Shown: positions 35,971 through 47,139, numbered from the stretch's first letter. The stretch is 64,000 nucleotides of DNA from Channallabes apus (GCA_030522415.1 CM060121.1:21436642-21500641), one strand, 5' to 3'. Numbers and translations: made by a program. Notes: generated from the sequence alone by a model not told the origin.

Positions 35971-36949
35971 GAACTAGGTCCGGTTTCTCGAAAGCTTCTT
36001 ATCACTAAGTAGTTCTTAAGTTGTACCTTAACCTCTCTCTTAACGTTATGGCGCATTTCCCGAAATGTTCTTACGCTAAGTATCTCTTAGTTAAGTCACA
36101 CGTTCGTAAGGTTGGTCTGGGCCAACTGTAACTCATTCTTAGTGTAGTTTCAGCTCAAGACGCTAGTCGCCGCCACTGAGCAGCTGTCTTTATAAATCAG
36201 CGGTGTATGCAAACACATTATGGCACGTTATCAAAGTCATATTAATGATGGAATATGCTTTAGACCTGTTTATGAATGTTATTTTATTTGATATCAGAAC
36301 TAATAGAGTGACTTTTAATTAGCCTATTTCATAATGTGACTAATGCATTAAAATTGGCAATCACTTTTAATATTGAACAGGTGGCAAACAATTTGGGAGC
36401 GATACAGCGTAGTGTTGTGTTAAACTGAAGACGGCACCGTCCGTGGAGCCGTGTAAATTTTTCCTTTACACAAAACTTCAGCCCTTTTCATATTTTCCCC
36501 GTGGTCGTTATTTAAAAAAAAAGAAAAAAGTTGTGCCTTCCAAGATATGTTTCCCTGATCATTAGTCATTATCCATAACTTTATGGACTTTTCTTTGTGG
36601 ACACGTTTTATTTTTATGAAATTTGATTTAGTTAAATGAGAAAATAACCTTGGGAGTAGAGACCTGCACTCCCGCGGGAGTACCGCGGGACCCAGCGCAC
36701 GGAGTGCGGCGTGGGACAAAATTTGATGGGTGAATGCGGGTGCGGGCGGGAAGGTCCTCATGTATGTGTGGGATGCGGGAGAATAACATTAATCGCGGGA
36801 CTCCCGCAAAATGGAATTATCTTAAAATTTATTTATATTTAAACAAATACTGTATTATTTATCTACTCAGTAGCGGTTCTGTACTCAATTGCGCCCCGCC
36901 CCCCGCGCAGCGCCACGCGTTTTTGCTGCCCGTTCACCCTTTTCAGGAC

Positions 36950-37305
36950 AGTTGTTTGGGTTAGTGGCTTCAGCCAAGTTGGGTGTTTTAAGATATGTGT
37001 GTGTGACCTGTTGAATGTGCCCCGGTTCATGCTAAGGCTGAATTGGATGTATTTCTCATGCTATACAGTGACTGTGTGGTGAATAAACTTCTCCCAGCCA
37101 TTGCATTGGGCAGCAATTAAGCTTACTTAGTCTCTCCAAGTTCCATTTTCACTGCTAGAAGGGATCTTGGAGATCAGTGAGCTTGGTTGCTGCCCAATGC
37201 AATGGCTGGGAGTATTTTATTAGATCTCAGCACTGTATGGCATGAGCAGCACCTTCACTGAGATAGCACACACAAACACGGCTGAAGCCATTAACCCAAA
37301 CACCT
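36950..37305. repeat. Foldback inside the hAT element
   Basis: 'gtttgggttagtggcttcag' on the left pairs with 'ctgaagccattaacccaaac' on the right. Toward the centre 'ctcccagccattgcattggg' pairs with 'cccaatgcaatggctgggag'. Confidence 0.85.
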
Positions 37306-37440
37306 TTCTCCAAGAGGGTGGACACATAGAGAACCCCCACAAGGCATGATGGTCATCAGCCACCGCACCGCCCATGCCACAATGTAATAAACAATTGATG
37401 CACTTAAGTTATTGGAGTAATGTTTACTTGTTTTTTTAAG

Positions 37441-37840
37441 GCAATCGGTTTCCTAATATTTTCTTAGTAATGTGAGCACTAATAGAAAGTAAACTCAAAT
37501 AATGATTTTAAGTCAACAGTACTTAAGCATACTTGATTAACAAGTTGTCCCTACAAATTGTGTTAAGTTATGCCAACTAAACATTAATACTCTACTTTAC
37601 TTGGAAATTTTAAGGCAATCGTTTTCCTCACTTTTTCCTAGTAATGTGAACACTAATAGAAAGTTAACTCAAATAATGATTTTAAGTCAACAGTACTTAA
37701 GTATACTTGATTAACAAGTTGTCCCTACAAGTTGTCTTAAGTTATGCCAACTAAATATTAATACTCTACTTTACTTGGAAATTTTAAGGCAATCGGTTTC
37801 CTCACTTTTTCTAAGTAAAGTCAACTTATTACATTTTACA
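37441..37840. repeat. 174-bp tandem repeat, about 2.3 copies
   Basis: 'gcaatcggtttcct' starts copies at 37441, 37615 and 37789. The unit includes 'agtcaacagtacttaag'. Confidence 0.85.
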
Positions 37841-38065
37841 ATGTACTTAAATGTTTACCTGCGGGACTTTTGCGGGCGGGAGCGGGACAAAACTTGAATA
37901 CTGCGGGCGGGACCGGGAGAAAATAATATATATTTTTGCGGGAGCGGGACAGAATGTTGTGGGAGCGGGCGGGAACGGGACGGAAAAATCCGTCCCGCGC
38001 AAGTCTCTACTTGGGAGTTTCAAACCCCACATCCATTCATTTTTCTGGGAGATTGCAATGCATAA

Positions 38066-38290
38066 TACCCCTATTCCCTTATGCGGTTTGACTCGCTGCA
38101 AGATGCGGTGTTATACCCCTATCTCAACTGCGCGGTCTTGCGGTCCCGTAAGTAGGGTACATCATGATTCACCCCGAGTTTTTGCGCTGTGATTACGTTT
38201 CCATCTTTCCGCGTGAAAAATTAAACGTTAAAATTTTTGCTGGTCCTCGCGGAAGACCTTGCAGAACTTCGCGGAACGTTAAAGGAACGT
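38066..38290. mobile_element. Harbinger-type MITE, rearranged copy
   Basis: It begins 'taccccta' after TAA (38063-38065), and a second such start follows TTA at about 38112. The body matches 43146-43374 ('tttttgcgctgtgattacg', 'tcctcgcgga'). The right end is lost at the junction with the next element. Confidence 0.6.
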
Positions 38291-38335
38291 CGCGGGCTCC
38301 TCCCCCAAAGTTCACAGGTGGATTCAGCGGCTGTC

Positions 38336-38580
38336 TGTCAACTAAATGCCAACTATAATCAAACCAAACTAAAACCAGAAGAAAACAAAACCCACATAAC
38401 AGAACAGAAATTAATGCTCGACCCAGTTTCCCAGAACAAACAGGTATTTATAACAATGCTAATGAGCCTCCTCAGTTCAGGTGAGCATCCACGTCACCTG
38501 ACTGAGGAGCCTTCTGGGAAACTGAGTCTAGGAACAAAACTACAAACTAAAACACTGCCCTCTAGTGGGCAACCCTCACA
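38336..38580 (-). repeat. 3' LTR (internally deleted)
   Basis: Nearly identical to 41091-41317 over about 235 bases ('actaaatgccaactataatc' to 'gggcaaccctcaca'). The other copy lacks about 15 bases near 'cacgtcacctgac'. Confidence 0.9.
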
Positions 38581-38593
38581 GTACCCCCCCCCC
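38581..38593 (-). other. Polypurine tract of the LTR element
   Basis: On the minus strand a run of 11 G followed by TAC directly precedes the 3' LTR, as expected for plus-strand primer sites. Confidence 0.7.
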
Positions 38594-39171
38594 CTTAAAA
38601 ACGCTCCTCCGGAGGTCCCGGGTACCCTTCCCCATGTCCCGGGTCATTCCACCCGACTGCGACGCCGACGAGCAGACTCCCCGAGGTGGGTGGGAGGGTG
38701 GGCGAGCTTGAATTGCCGCCGAAGCCAGGCGTCGGACGCAGCAGCGACCTGCACCCGAGGCTGGGTGGCGGAGGCAGCAATGGCTCGTCGTCGGGGCTGA
38801 GCGGCGGTGAGCTCACGACGTCGTCGGGTGGCGGAGGCAGCACTGGGCCGATGCCGTAGGCCAGGCGGCGGAGGCAGTGCCGGATCGCTGGTGTAGGCCG
38901 GGCGTTGGAGGCAGTGCTGTGTCGCTCTTGCAGGTGGAGCGATGCCTGCAGCACTGAGTCGCCCTCCAAGTCGGGCGGCCGATGCAGCACTGTGTTGGCC
39001 TCACGCCGGGCGGCCTCTGCAATACTCTGGCCTCCTTTGACACCGAGTGGCGATGGAAGCACGCTCTCGAAGTCCAGCGGTGGCGGGTCGCTGTCACCGC
39101 TGTGAACGAAGCTAGAGAGCGTGGTGAGGGTTTTCCCTGGCGAGGTCATGGCTGGGCTCTGGGGACATGGA

Positions 39172-39590
39172 GCCTCCCCTGAGGCGCGCTGGCGGAACTG
39201 GAGCCTCCCCTGAGGCGCGCTGGCGGAACTGGAGCCTCCCCTGAGGCGCGCTGGCGGAACTGGAGCCTCCCCTGAGGCGCGCTGGCGGAACTGAAGCCTC
39301 CCCTGAGGCGCGCTGGCGGAACTGGAGCCTCCCCTGAGGCGCGCTGGCGGAACTGGAGCCTCCCCTGAGGCGCGCTGGCGGAACTGAAGCCTCCCCTGAG
39401 GCGCGCTGACGGAACTGGAGCCTCCCCTGAGGCGCGCTGGCGGAACTGGAGCCTCCCCTGAGGCGCGCTGGCGGAACTGGAGCCTCCCTTGAGGCGCGCT
39501 GCCGGAACTGGAGCCTCCCCTGAGGCGCGCTGGCGGAACTGGAGCCTCCCCTGAGGCGCGCTGGCGGAACTGGAGCCTCCCCTGAGGCGC
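39172..39590 (-). repeat. 31-bp tandem array, 14 units
   Basis: 'gaggcgcgct' recurs 14 times from 39181 to 39584 at a strict 31-base spacing. Units differ by rare single bases (for example 'gcc' for 'ggc' at 39501). Because 31 is not a multiple of 3, all three frames cycle through one 31-residue peptide period without stops on the minus strand. Confidence 0.95.
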
Positions 39591-39770
39591 GCTGGAAAAC
39601 TGGAGCCCCCACTGAGGACCGCTGGAAAACTGGAGCCTCCACTGAGGCCCGCTGGAAAACTGAAGCCTCCACTGAGGCCCGCTCGAAAACTGGAGCCTCC
39701 ACTGAGGCCCGCTGGAAAACTGGAGCCTCCACTGAGGCCCGCTGGAAAACTGGAGCCTCCACTGAGGCCC
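39591..39770 (-). repeat. 30-bp tandem array, 6 units
   Basis: 'gctggaaaac' recurs at exactly 30-base steps. The unit is a sister of the 31-bp unit next door. On the minus strand one frame gives a 10-residue period (GPQWRLQFSS). Confidence 0.95.
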
Positions 39771-39917
39771 CTTCACCTCCAGTTCAGTCCCCTGTTTTGA
39801 CGTGGGGCAAGCTGATTATCCCCTGTCAGCTTGCCCCGGTGTTATGGTCCCAGCCCCCCCCAAAAACTTTCTGCCGGGGGGGCCCCTCTGCTATGCCTTT
39901 TGTTACGTCGAGCATTC

Positions 39918-41317
39918 TGTCACGTTCTGCTATGATGTTGGACTGTGGGCAAGGTGTTGAGGCATAGACGCAGAGGGGATGCAGTGAAACAAAAGTCTTT
40001 AATAATAATCAAAACCAAACAAGCATGAACAAAATATGACCTAAGGAATTTGGCTTAAACTTGGAGCATAATATAAGCAGAACTCAAACATTTAGACATC
40101 AGACTAGGGATTGCACAACTAATAGACAATACAGACATAGGGATACAAACTAGACGAGACAAGACACACTAAACAGACTAGAGGACTAAACGCAAGGGAT
40201 AAACAAACACAAGACAGGCTTGGCTAGGTCTACTGGCTGTGCTGCACATTACTGTAGCTGCTAAGCTAGCTCATAGCTAATCAGACTAATGGCTAAACAG
40301 GCCAGTAGCCTGAGACCCAAGGGAATGAACAGACAAGGTACACAGCAGACTAGGTAAGAACTCTAAAGGTTAGTTGCTAAAGATGTTAGTACCTAAACAG
40401 ACTAAGAGCTAATCAGACACAAAGACTAGACAAGCTAAGATCTAAACATGTTAGTATTAGGGTTGTTCCGATTCCGATACTGGTATCGGAAATGCTGCCG
40501 ATACCACAAAAAAAGCTGGCATCGGAATCGGCGAGTATTTGAGTCCACGTACCGATCCGATACCATTTTCCTAAACATAACCTATTTATGCCCGCTAGCT
40601 TTGCTAGCTTAGCTTACTTACAGAGTGTCACGGCATGCGCCTGTGATGGGCATGCGTCCAAATAGATATCGCTCCTCGCTCACTAGTTAGGCGGCCTCCC
40701 CCCTCTTTAGGTATGTGAAGTAGCAGGGCCGCAGAATCAGGCAACGGCCCATGAGCTATCGGCGCTATAAAACACAGCGGGAGTGTAGCTCGGGGTCTGA
40801 CTGTTGGGAAGCTGGACTTTGTGACGCGGTGGATTTTATGAGAGACAGTGGCACAAGAGCGGGGCGATGTGATGCGGCCAAAGACTTTAAAAGGGGGATA
40901 CTAGTTAGTATCACCCTCATTAGTATTTAAACAGACTAATAACTAAACAGGCAATGGGGTTTACTTACACAAAAGGGTAAACACAAAAGGCTAATTCTCC
41001 TAGAGGCTAATCTTGCTAGGAGACACAGAGACAAAGAGACATAAACTAAATCAAAGCAAATACAAACTTAACTTAAAGAGCTCCAGAAACTAAATGCCAA
41101 CTATAATCAAACCAAACTAAAACCAGAAGAAAACAAAACCCACATAACAGAACAGAAATTAATGCTCGACTCAGTTTCCCAGAACAAACAGGTATTTATA
41201 ACAATGCTAATGAGCCTCCTCAGTTCAGGTGAGCATCCACGAGGAGACTTCTGGGAAACTGAGTCTAGGAACAAAACTACAAACTAAAACACTGCCCTCT
41301 AGTGGGCAACCCTCACA
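39918..41317 (-). repeat. 5' LTR with a nested insertion
   Basis: Begins 'tgtcacgttctgctatg' and ends 'cctcaca' on plus. Without the insertion at 40458-40903 it is about 945 bases. Flanking repeats of 'ctaaacagacta' type suggest internal tandem decay. Confidence 0.8.
40458..40903. mobile_element. Probable hAT fragment in the LTR
   Basis: Starts 'tagggttgttccgattccg' and is flanked by 'gttagtat' at 40450-40457 and 40904-40911. The right terminal repeat is eroded and the host LTR has several similar phrases, so the duplication could be chance. Confidence 0.5.
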
Positions 41318-42160
41318 CTGTCACTCAGCTTTGTGTCTCTTGAGCTCCCAAACCGCTGATGACGGTTCATCCTCCTCGGGCATTTAAGGGAAAATAACGT
41401 TAAATACAAGGTCTGTATACACATGTTCACTCACCTAATTCACATATGACTGAAAAATTATTACTAAATGTAACATTTATTACTGTTACCGTGTTAAGTT
41501 TATACACAAACTTTCCGGCTGGTCTGAGGTACTGTATGATAATTTAGCTGACAATAGCTGCTAGCCACCCCACCTGTGTATGAAGGAAACGGCTAAGATG
41601 TCTGAGCTTTTTAGCTTTCTCTGTAGAATGTTTGCAGGGTTACGAAGATGGTGAAGTGATGAATGAACGCTAAACTGTTAACTGTAGTGTGAGCATGACG
41701 CAGGCATTTAGTTAGTTTGCTAGCATTAGCAACTACTTTAGAACTTTATTAATCTCACTGCTTGAGACAATAAAATGCTGGGGTGTTACAAAACACTGAC
41801 CCTCTCACAAATATACAGACCTGCTAACCCTCCCGTTTTTTCACCAGCTAGTAATTTACTCTGCGGTCAAATTTCTCCTGCGTTTCTCCCGAGTTATAAC
41901 AATATTTTACACCTTTCCCCCTTTGGCAAGTATGCAAATGTATCACCAGTAATTGCATGTAAGCTAACCAGGTAGCCCTCTTTAACCAAAGTTAAATGAA
42001 CTATCAGTCAGCGCGCCAACTACAGGAAAAAGTACCACAGCGGTACAGATAACTACTAGATGGAAGTATTAATATTTTGGTGATTGTAATGTACCAGGCT
42101 GACACCAGCTATGAAATTTTTTCGGTAATTAGCTTAAAATCAATGCAGAGCATAAAGAGC

Positions 42161-42225
42161 ATTCTTTCTTTCTTAGGTTGGAACCAACATGGTGGAATAC
42201 CTCCAGCAGGCTGAAGTGTCGAGGC
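42161..42225. repeat. 65-bp direct repeat, left copy
   Basis: Matches 44301-44365 with one difference (gtgtc against gtttc). The two copies bracket the Harbinger-derived segment. Confidence 0.9.
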
Positions 42226-42762
42226 CAAGGGCATTCTTGCCCTCACTGCAATGTTATGCAACATAGCGGTTACTGTTATTACAGCACAGCACTTTTGTGG
42301 CACAAAGAGAGCTCCACTTCCTCTAAAATAATAATTTCTTATTTTTGAAAAATGTATTTTGTTTTTTGATTCCAGCCATTTTTGCTAATTTCTCCACTCC
42401 ACTATTTAAAATCTTCTCCTATTAGCAAATGAACGTCAGGTGAAGATAATTATCTTCAAGGCTAAACTTTTAAAAAATAAATGTAAGAGCTTATTTATTT
42501 ATGTACTTATTTCTTTACTTTGATGTGAGATAAGCAATTGTTGATAAAGAAATTGATAAATAATTCTACTTAAATAATTAAGGTTTCATATAAATATCGA
42601 AAATGATGCTGTTAGAACAGTTAGAACTTGTTTTATGCAACATTGGAGCAAGACAGTGTTTTTACAGAACGACATTTCAAGTTGATTTATGTTTTTAAAC
42701 TTGCTCAAGAAGAAATTACAGGACTTTTTATGTTATTCGAGTTCAATACACATTCACACAAG

Positions 42763-44165
42763 CAGAGGTGTCAAGTAACGAAGTACAAATACTTCGTTAC
42801 CTTACTTAAGTATAAATTTTGGGTATCTATACTTTACTGGAGTAATTATTTTTCAGCTGACTTTTTACTTCTACTCCTTACATTTTCACTCAATTATCTG
42901 TACTTTCTACTCCTTACATTTTAAAATAGCCTCATTACTCCTATTTTATTTCAGCATGTCATTAAAAAAAATAATAAAAATCGCACCATCCGGATGTAGC
43001 GAATTTGATTGTGGTTGGATGAGAAGTATAAACATACCATTCCGACACCCTACTGGTTGGTACGCCATCCATGGCACCTGCACATGACGTCACGTCACAC
43101 ACTCCAGCAAGGACGTTTGAATAAAATAGCATTTTCGGTTGATAATACCCCTACGTATCTCACCTATGCGGTTTCACGCAGTGGTCGTAAGTAGGGTTCA
43201 TCATGATTCAGCGCGAGTTTTTGCGCTGTGATTATGTGTCCATCTTTCCACGTGAAAAATGAAAATTTTATTTTATTGGCGGTCCTCGCGGAACCTTGCA
43301 GAACATGGCGGCAGCTCACAGTACCTAACATCGCATTTCACCGTGAGTCAAACAGCATAGGTGAGATAGGGGTATAAGACTGTGATAAGTAGACGAAGCT
43401 GTCCGTGATAGAGACTCAAGATTCACGCGAAATGTCACAACCAAGCACCAGCGAGGAAGGTAGCAGCACCAGGAAGGTAACAGGAATGATATATATATAA
43501 TTTTGGGGGGGGATTAACCACTTGGATTAATCGTTCATTCTGACAGCAATAAAGTTTATTGTAGACAACCACACAAGGGTAATTGTTACTAAGCCTGCCC
43601 TGGGTACACTAATTTTCCTGTATGTTGCCCTTACAGATTCCTGCAGCTAAGCTTGGATGTACATTTACATTCCAATAAAGGTTACCGATGACATGCCTCT
43701 GAAGTTTGACTTTTTGCACCATTAAAATACTTATAGGCAACTTATCATATCTTCTTCTCCATGAAACATGTTAATGCTCAGTAGTACACATATATGGTTC
43801 TTTAATGTATTTGCATTGTACTAAAATGCATTCTTTTTCAATTGCCATATACAGTATCCCAAATCACTATGGCCGTTAAAAAATACAACAAAAAACAACA
43901 ACACATTTTTCTTTTTTTTAATGAGGTGTTAGTGTATAGTAGATATATAGGCCCGTGGCACAGCCTAAGCTTTTATCCTTAATGCGTTATTCCCCCTCAC
44001 GTTACTTTTACTTTTATACTTTAAGTAGTTTTGAAACCAGTACTTTTACACTTTTACTTGAGTAAAAAGCTTGAGTTGATACTTCAACTTCTAAAGAAGT
44101 CTTTTTAAACCCTAGTATCCATACTTCTACTCAAGTAAAGAATGTGAATACTTTTGACACCACTG
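42763..44165. mobile_element. Tol2-like non-autonomous hAT element
   Basis: Begins 'cagaggtgtcaagtaacg' and ends 'acttttgacaccactg'. A perfect 8-bp duplication, 'cacacaag', lies at 42755-42762 and 44166-44173. The uninterrupted target occurs at 50345-50352. No transposase is seen. Confidence 0.95.
43146..43374. mobile_element. Harbinger-type MITE nested in the hAT
   Basis: Begins 'tacccctacgtatctcacct' and ends 'aggtgagataggggta', with TAA at 43143-43145 and 43375-43377. 229 bases. Confidence 0.85.
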
Positions 44166-44300
44166 CACACAAGTAGAAGAAACGGAAATAAAAACCTAGA
44201 TGGATTGCTAAAACAGCATGTGCAACAATGACGAGCCATTCTACAGCGTGAAATTTCAGCACGTGACCAATAGACATATCTCTAACCCTAACCCTAGCGA

Positions 44301-44365
44301 TTTCTTTCTTTCTTAGGTTGGAACCAACATGGTGGAATACCTCCAGCAGGCTGAAGTTTCGAGGC
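44301..44365. repeat. 65-bp direct repeat, right copy
   Basis: Partner of 42161-42225. Confidence 0.9.
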
Positions 44366-45145
44366 AATACACCTACATCCTGACGTTGGGAGATAATGAC
44401 CAGCACTGCTCTCAGTAATGTTGTAATGTTGCTATGAAATAGCGAGGCCTACCTGAAAAGTCATAGTGTTTGTATGCTAAAATGAGACCAGGGCTGGATA
44501 GTTTTGTTCTGCAGAAAAGATATCTGAAGTCACAGAGAGATCCTGCTCTGTAGAAGCTGCCTCAGTCTATTTGTGCATTACTCCATTCTGACCTTGTCAG
44601 TAATAGTATAGTAATGATGTCACTGTTGATTATCTGTCCTTGTGCTTTTGAAAAATAAATGTTTTTTCTAAGAACATTTAATAGGATGTTTATTGCGTAT
44701 ATGTATGTTTTTTTGTCATAGAACAGTATATCAAAGTAATTTAACTGTTTAATAGACATGGGTGTTTTTTTTATTGTTATTTTTTACAGATTCACTGTAA
44801 AACATGAAAATAATAATAACCTATTTGTGAGGTAGAATTAACCCAACATTCCAGTTAAAATGAACCAACAAACCCCAAACATATGGGTAGAACATTTGAC
44901 CAATTTATGTGGTAGAATTAACCCAGCATTATAGTTAAATATGACCTAGCATTTGGGTTGAATATTTAACCCATCTTGCTGGGTTAAACAAATAACCCAT
45001 CTTGCTGGGTTACATTAACCCAGCATTTAGTTAGTCCTATTTTACCCATCAGCATTTTTTAGAGTGAATCAGTTCGTTTCACTGTCACGGGTTACATGAA
45101 AATATTAGCGACAGTTTGGTGATTTAATTTATATATTTGTCTATT

Positions 45146-45518
45146 CATTCATTCATTCATTTTCTGTACCGCTTTATCCTTATACACAGTGTCGCGGGGG
45201 CCTGGAGCCTATCCCAGGCAGGGGTACAAGGCGGGGTACACCCTGGACAGGGTGCCAATCCATCGCAGGGCACACACACTCACATACAGTACACACACTC
45301 ATTCACACACTACAGGCAATTTGGAATGTCAATTAACCTAACCTACATGTCTTTGGACTGTGGGAGGAAACCGGAGTACCCGGAGGAAACCCACCAAGCA
45401 CGGGGAGAACATGCAAACTCCATGCACACAGAGACGGGAATCGAGCCTGCCCCGGGAATCGAACCCGGACCCTGGCGGTGCAAGGCGACAGTGCTAACCA
45501 CTACACCACCGTGCCGCC
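45146..45518 (-). mobile_element. Full-length tRNA-headed SINE with L2-type tail
   Basis: On the minus strand it starts 'ggcggcacggtggtgtagtg', has A-box-like 'ggtgtagtggttagc' and a B box 'ggttcgattcc', and ends in (GAAT)n. A perfect 15-bp duplication, 'atatatttgtctatt', lies at 45131-45145 and 45519-45533. Confidence 0.9.
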
Positions 45519-46679
45519 ATATATTTGTCTATTATGGCATGTTCTTGATAAGTTAACCCATGTCGAAATAAACACTATTAAAAGAATTTAGTGCAATGTT
45601 TAATTTGCATAGAAAGTGCCGTCTTTCTTAACGCTGTCATGCAAAAGGAGTCAAAAATCGATTCCTGAGCAGCCGATGTCAGCTAATTCAGGACCTTCAC
45701 TGTAGACAGCGCCTTGTAACGTCAGACGTAAGAGGCAGCAACTTAAGAAAACTCCTAAGAGACAGTTCAAGAAATACACTTAGAAATGTTATCACTTAAC
45801 GTAAGATATTTCTTAAGAGTCTTCTTAGCGCGCGAATAGTGTGCGTTATCGAGAAACCGGCCCCTAGTCAATATAAATTGATTAAAATATTTCTTTACAC
45901 TGTTCTAAATACAGTCTGAACCGTAACAGTTTCAATCTAAATGAACTATCTATAAATCTAAACATATGTATATGTACAGATCAGGGTTTGAAATTAACAT
46001 TTTTGCTCACTGGCCAATGTGGCTAGTGGATTTCCGGAGTCACTAGCCATTCAGCCTTTTTAGTAGCCACAATTTTGTTACCAGAAAATCACAGTTTTTT
46101 CTTCACCATGATACGTTAATGTTTGTTATATCTAGATTTACTTATAAATGACAGCATACATTGTATCACTATAGTAGTAGTCAAGTATTCAGTACTGTTA
46201 GCTCCCAATATAAAAACATGCAAACATGAACAATATATTCTGCTTATTGAACTTAAAGTGGACATACAGTCTCAATTTTTGCATAGGTTAATATGATTCT
46301 TTAGGGTCCTAATGAAAAGTTTGTAATATACTTTAATTAAAAAATCTCAATTGTTGTGTAAAAAAAACATTACTTTTACCTGGTAAAAAGTAGCTCTGTT
46401 CTCAGCAACCTGTTTCAGTACATGCTCCTTTAAATGTTAATGACCTCTACTGAACCCGCCCCCCAGTTCTGTGGGGCTTGTCTTCACAATACAAGTGGGG
46501 TATAGCTTTGACAACAGTTAAAAATATTTAAAAAACAGTTAAAAATAATTTTACATGATGTTAGAATTATTTTATATATAAAGGAGTTATTTCTACTCTC
46601 TTGCTCTCTTCCTCATAGATCTGATATTAACGTGTTAAATCTTCCCTGCTGCTTATCTTCCTGTCTCCTCTTGCATCTG

Positions 46680-46850
46680 TTCATTCATGCTCACCTTCCC
46701 ATACTCTGTCTCTCTCTCTCTCTCTCCCTCTCTCCCTCTCTCTCTCTCTTCCTCTCCTTTGATTCAAATTCTAATTTTATTTGTCACATACACAGTCATA
46801 CACAGTATGATATGCAGTGAAATGCTTATACGACAGTCAGTGACCTTAAA
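46680..46850. repeat. (CT)n run followed by a LINE-tail-like sequence
   Basis: CT-rich run at 46700-46755, then 'attttatttgtcacatacac' and 'gtatgatatgcagtgaaatg', a phrase common at fish LINE ends in reverse. Confidence 0.5.
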
Positions 46851-47139
46851 AATTAAATAAATGAGTAAGGAATAAATATCAATAAAAAGAAATACTAAAG
46901 AAAATAAATTTAACTAGTAAAATAGTTGTACAAATATACAATGTACAAATGAGGGCATAATAAAAAATCTTACAAAATATAGGGGATATATAAATATTAT
47001 TATTATTATTATTTTTATTATAAATATATATATATATATTTTGTAAGATTTTTATTATGCACTCATATTTTTATATATATATAGTTATATATGTATATAA
47101 AATTTTACATGTGAATCTGGTTGTAAAACTTTTTTGACT

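Larger units (their letters stand above)
36657..38009. mobile_element. Non-autonomous hAT-type element with G/C-rich ends
   Basis: The left end 'tagagacctgcactcccgcg' and right end 'cccgcgcaagtctcta' are inverse. A perfect 8-bp duplication, 'cttgggag', lies at 36649-36656 and 38010-38017. The interior has no transposase, but has a foldback (36950-37305) and a 174-bp tandem repeat (37441-37840). Confidence 0.9.
38595..39776 (-). pseudogene. Long open frame across the LTR interior; probably not a gene
   Basis: The frame is open for 393 codons but has no ATG at its start (GTG). It is made mostly of the tandem arrays plus a proline/serine-rich tail. No retroviral or cellular domain can be seen. 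A second overlapping frame (39112-39762) is also open, which is expected from the 31-base period. The non-repeat tail (about 38595-39150) might descend from a structural gene, but I cannot identify it. Confidence 0.4.
38336..41317 (-). mobile_element. Non-autonomous LTR retrotransposon with tandem-array interior
   Basis: Read on the minus strand: a 5' LTR (41317-39918), a 1.3-kb interior, a G-rich polypurine tract (38593-38581) and a 3' LTR (38580-38336). The LTR reads TGTGAGGG...TGACA. A perfect 5-bp duplication, 'ctgtc', flanks it at 38331-38335 and 41318-41322. The interior has no gag, protease, RT or integrase, and instead holds tandem arrays at 39172-39770. The 3' LTR lacks about 700 bases present in the other. 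LTR sequence is related to the solo LTR at 9289-9624. The mode of mobilisation, presumably by a related Gypsy (Sushi-like) element, is inferred. Confidence 0.85.
42226..44300 (-). mobile_element. Harbinger-derived internal segment, itself carrying a hAT
   Basis: Apart from the hAT at 42763-44165 it closely matches 49817-50471, an internal part of the Harbinger-like element at 49226-50622. It contains the transposase carboxy fragment 'KCCAVITVTAMLHNIAVRAR' (minus strand). It has no terminal repeats of its own. Confidence 0.8.
38294..45066 (-). mobile_element. TA-site DNA element, copy A, split by an LTR element and a Harbinger fragment
   Basis: This is the reverse-orientation relative of 52275-54424. 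Its surviving parts are 38294-38335, 41318-42225 and 44301-45066. It ends on the right with 'aacccagcaagatgggttat'-type inverse repeats and 'cattttttagagtg'. The end corresponding to 54290-54424 is missing. No transposase gene is seen. Confidence 0.75.
35977..45863. mobile_element. PIF/Harbinger-like element split by nested insertions
   Basis: The left end 'ggtccggtttctcgaaagc' and right end 'gttatcgagaaaccggccc' are inverse, with CTA at 35974-35976 and 45864-45866. They lie about 9.9 kb apart because the space holds at least a hAT (36657-38009), a Harbinger MITE (38066-38290), a TA-site element (38294-45066) with its own insertions, and a SINE (45146-45518). It is assumed, not proven, that the two ends belong to one original insertion. 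Confidence 0.55.

Noticed and set aside
39172..39770. CRISPR-like array
   Set aside because: The units are contiguous without unique spacers, the genome is vertebrate, and there are no cas genes. It is a tandem repeat.
38595..39776. 393-codon protein-coding gene
   Set aside because: No ATG start, open in more than one frame because of the 31-base period, and located inside an LTR element.
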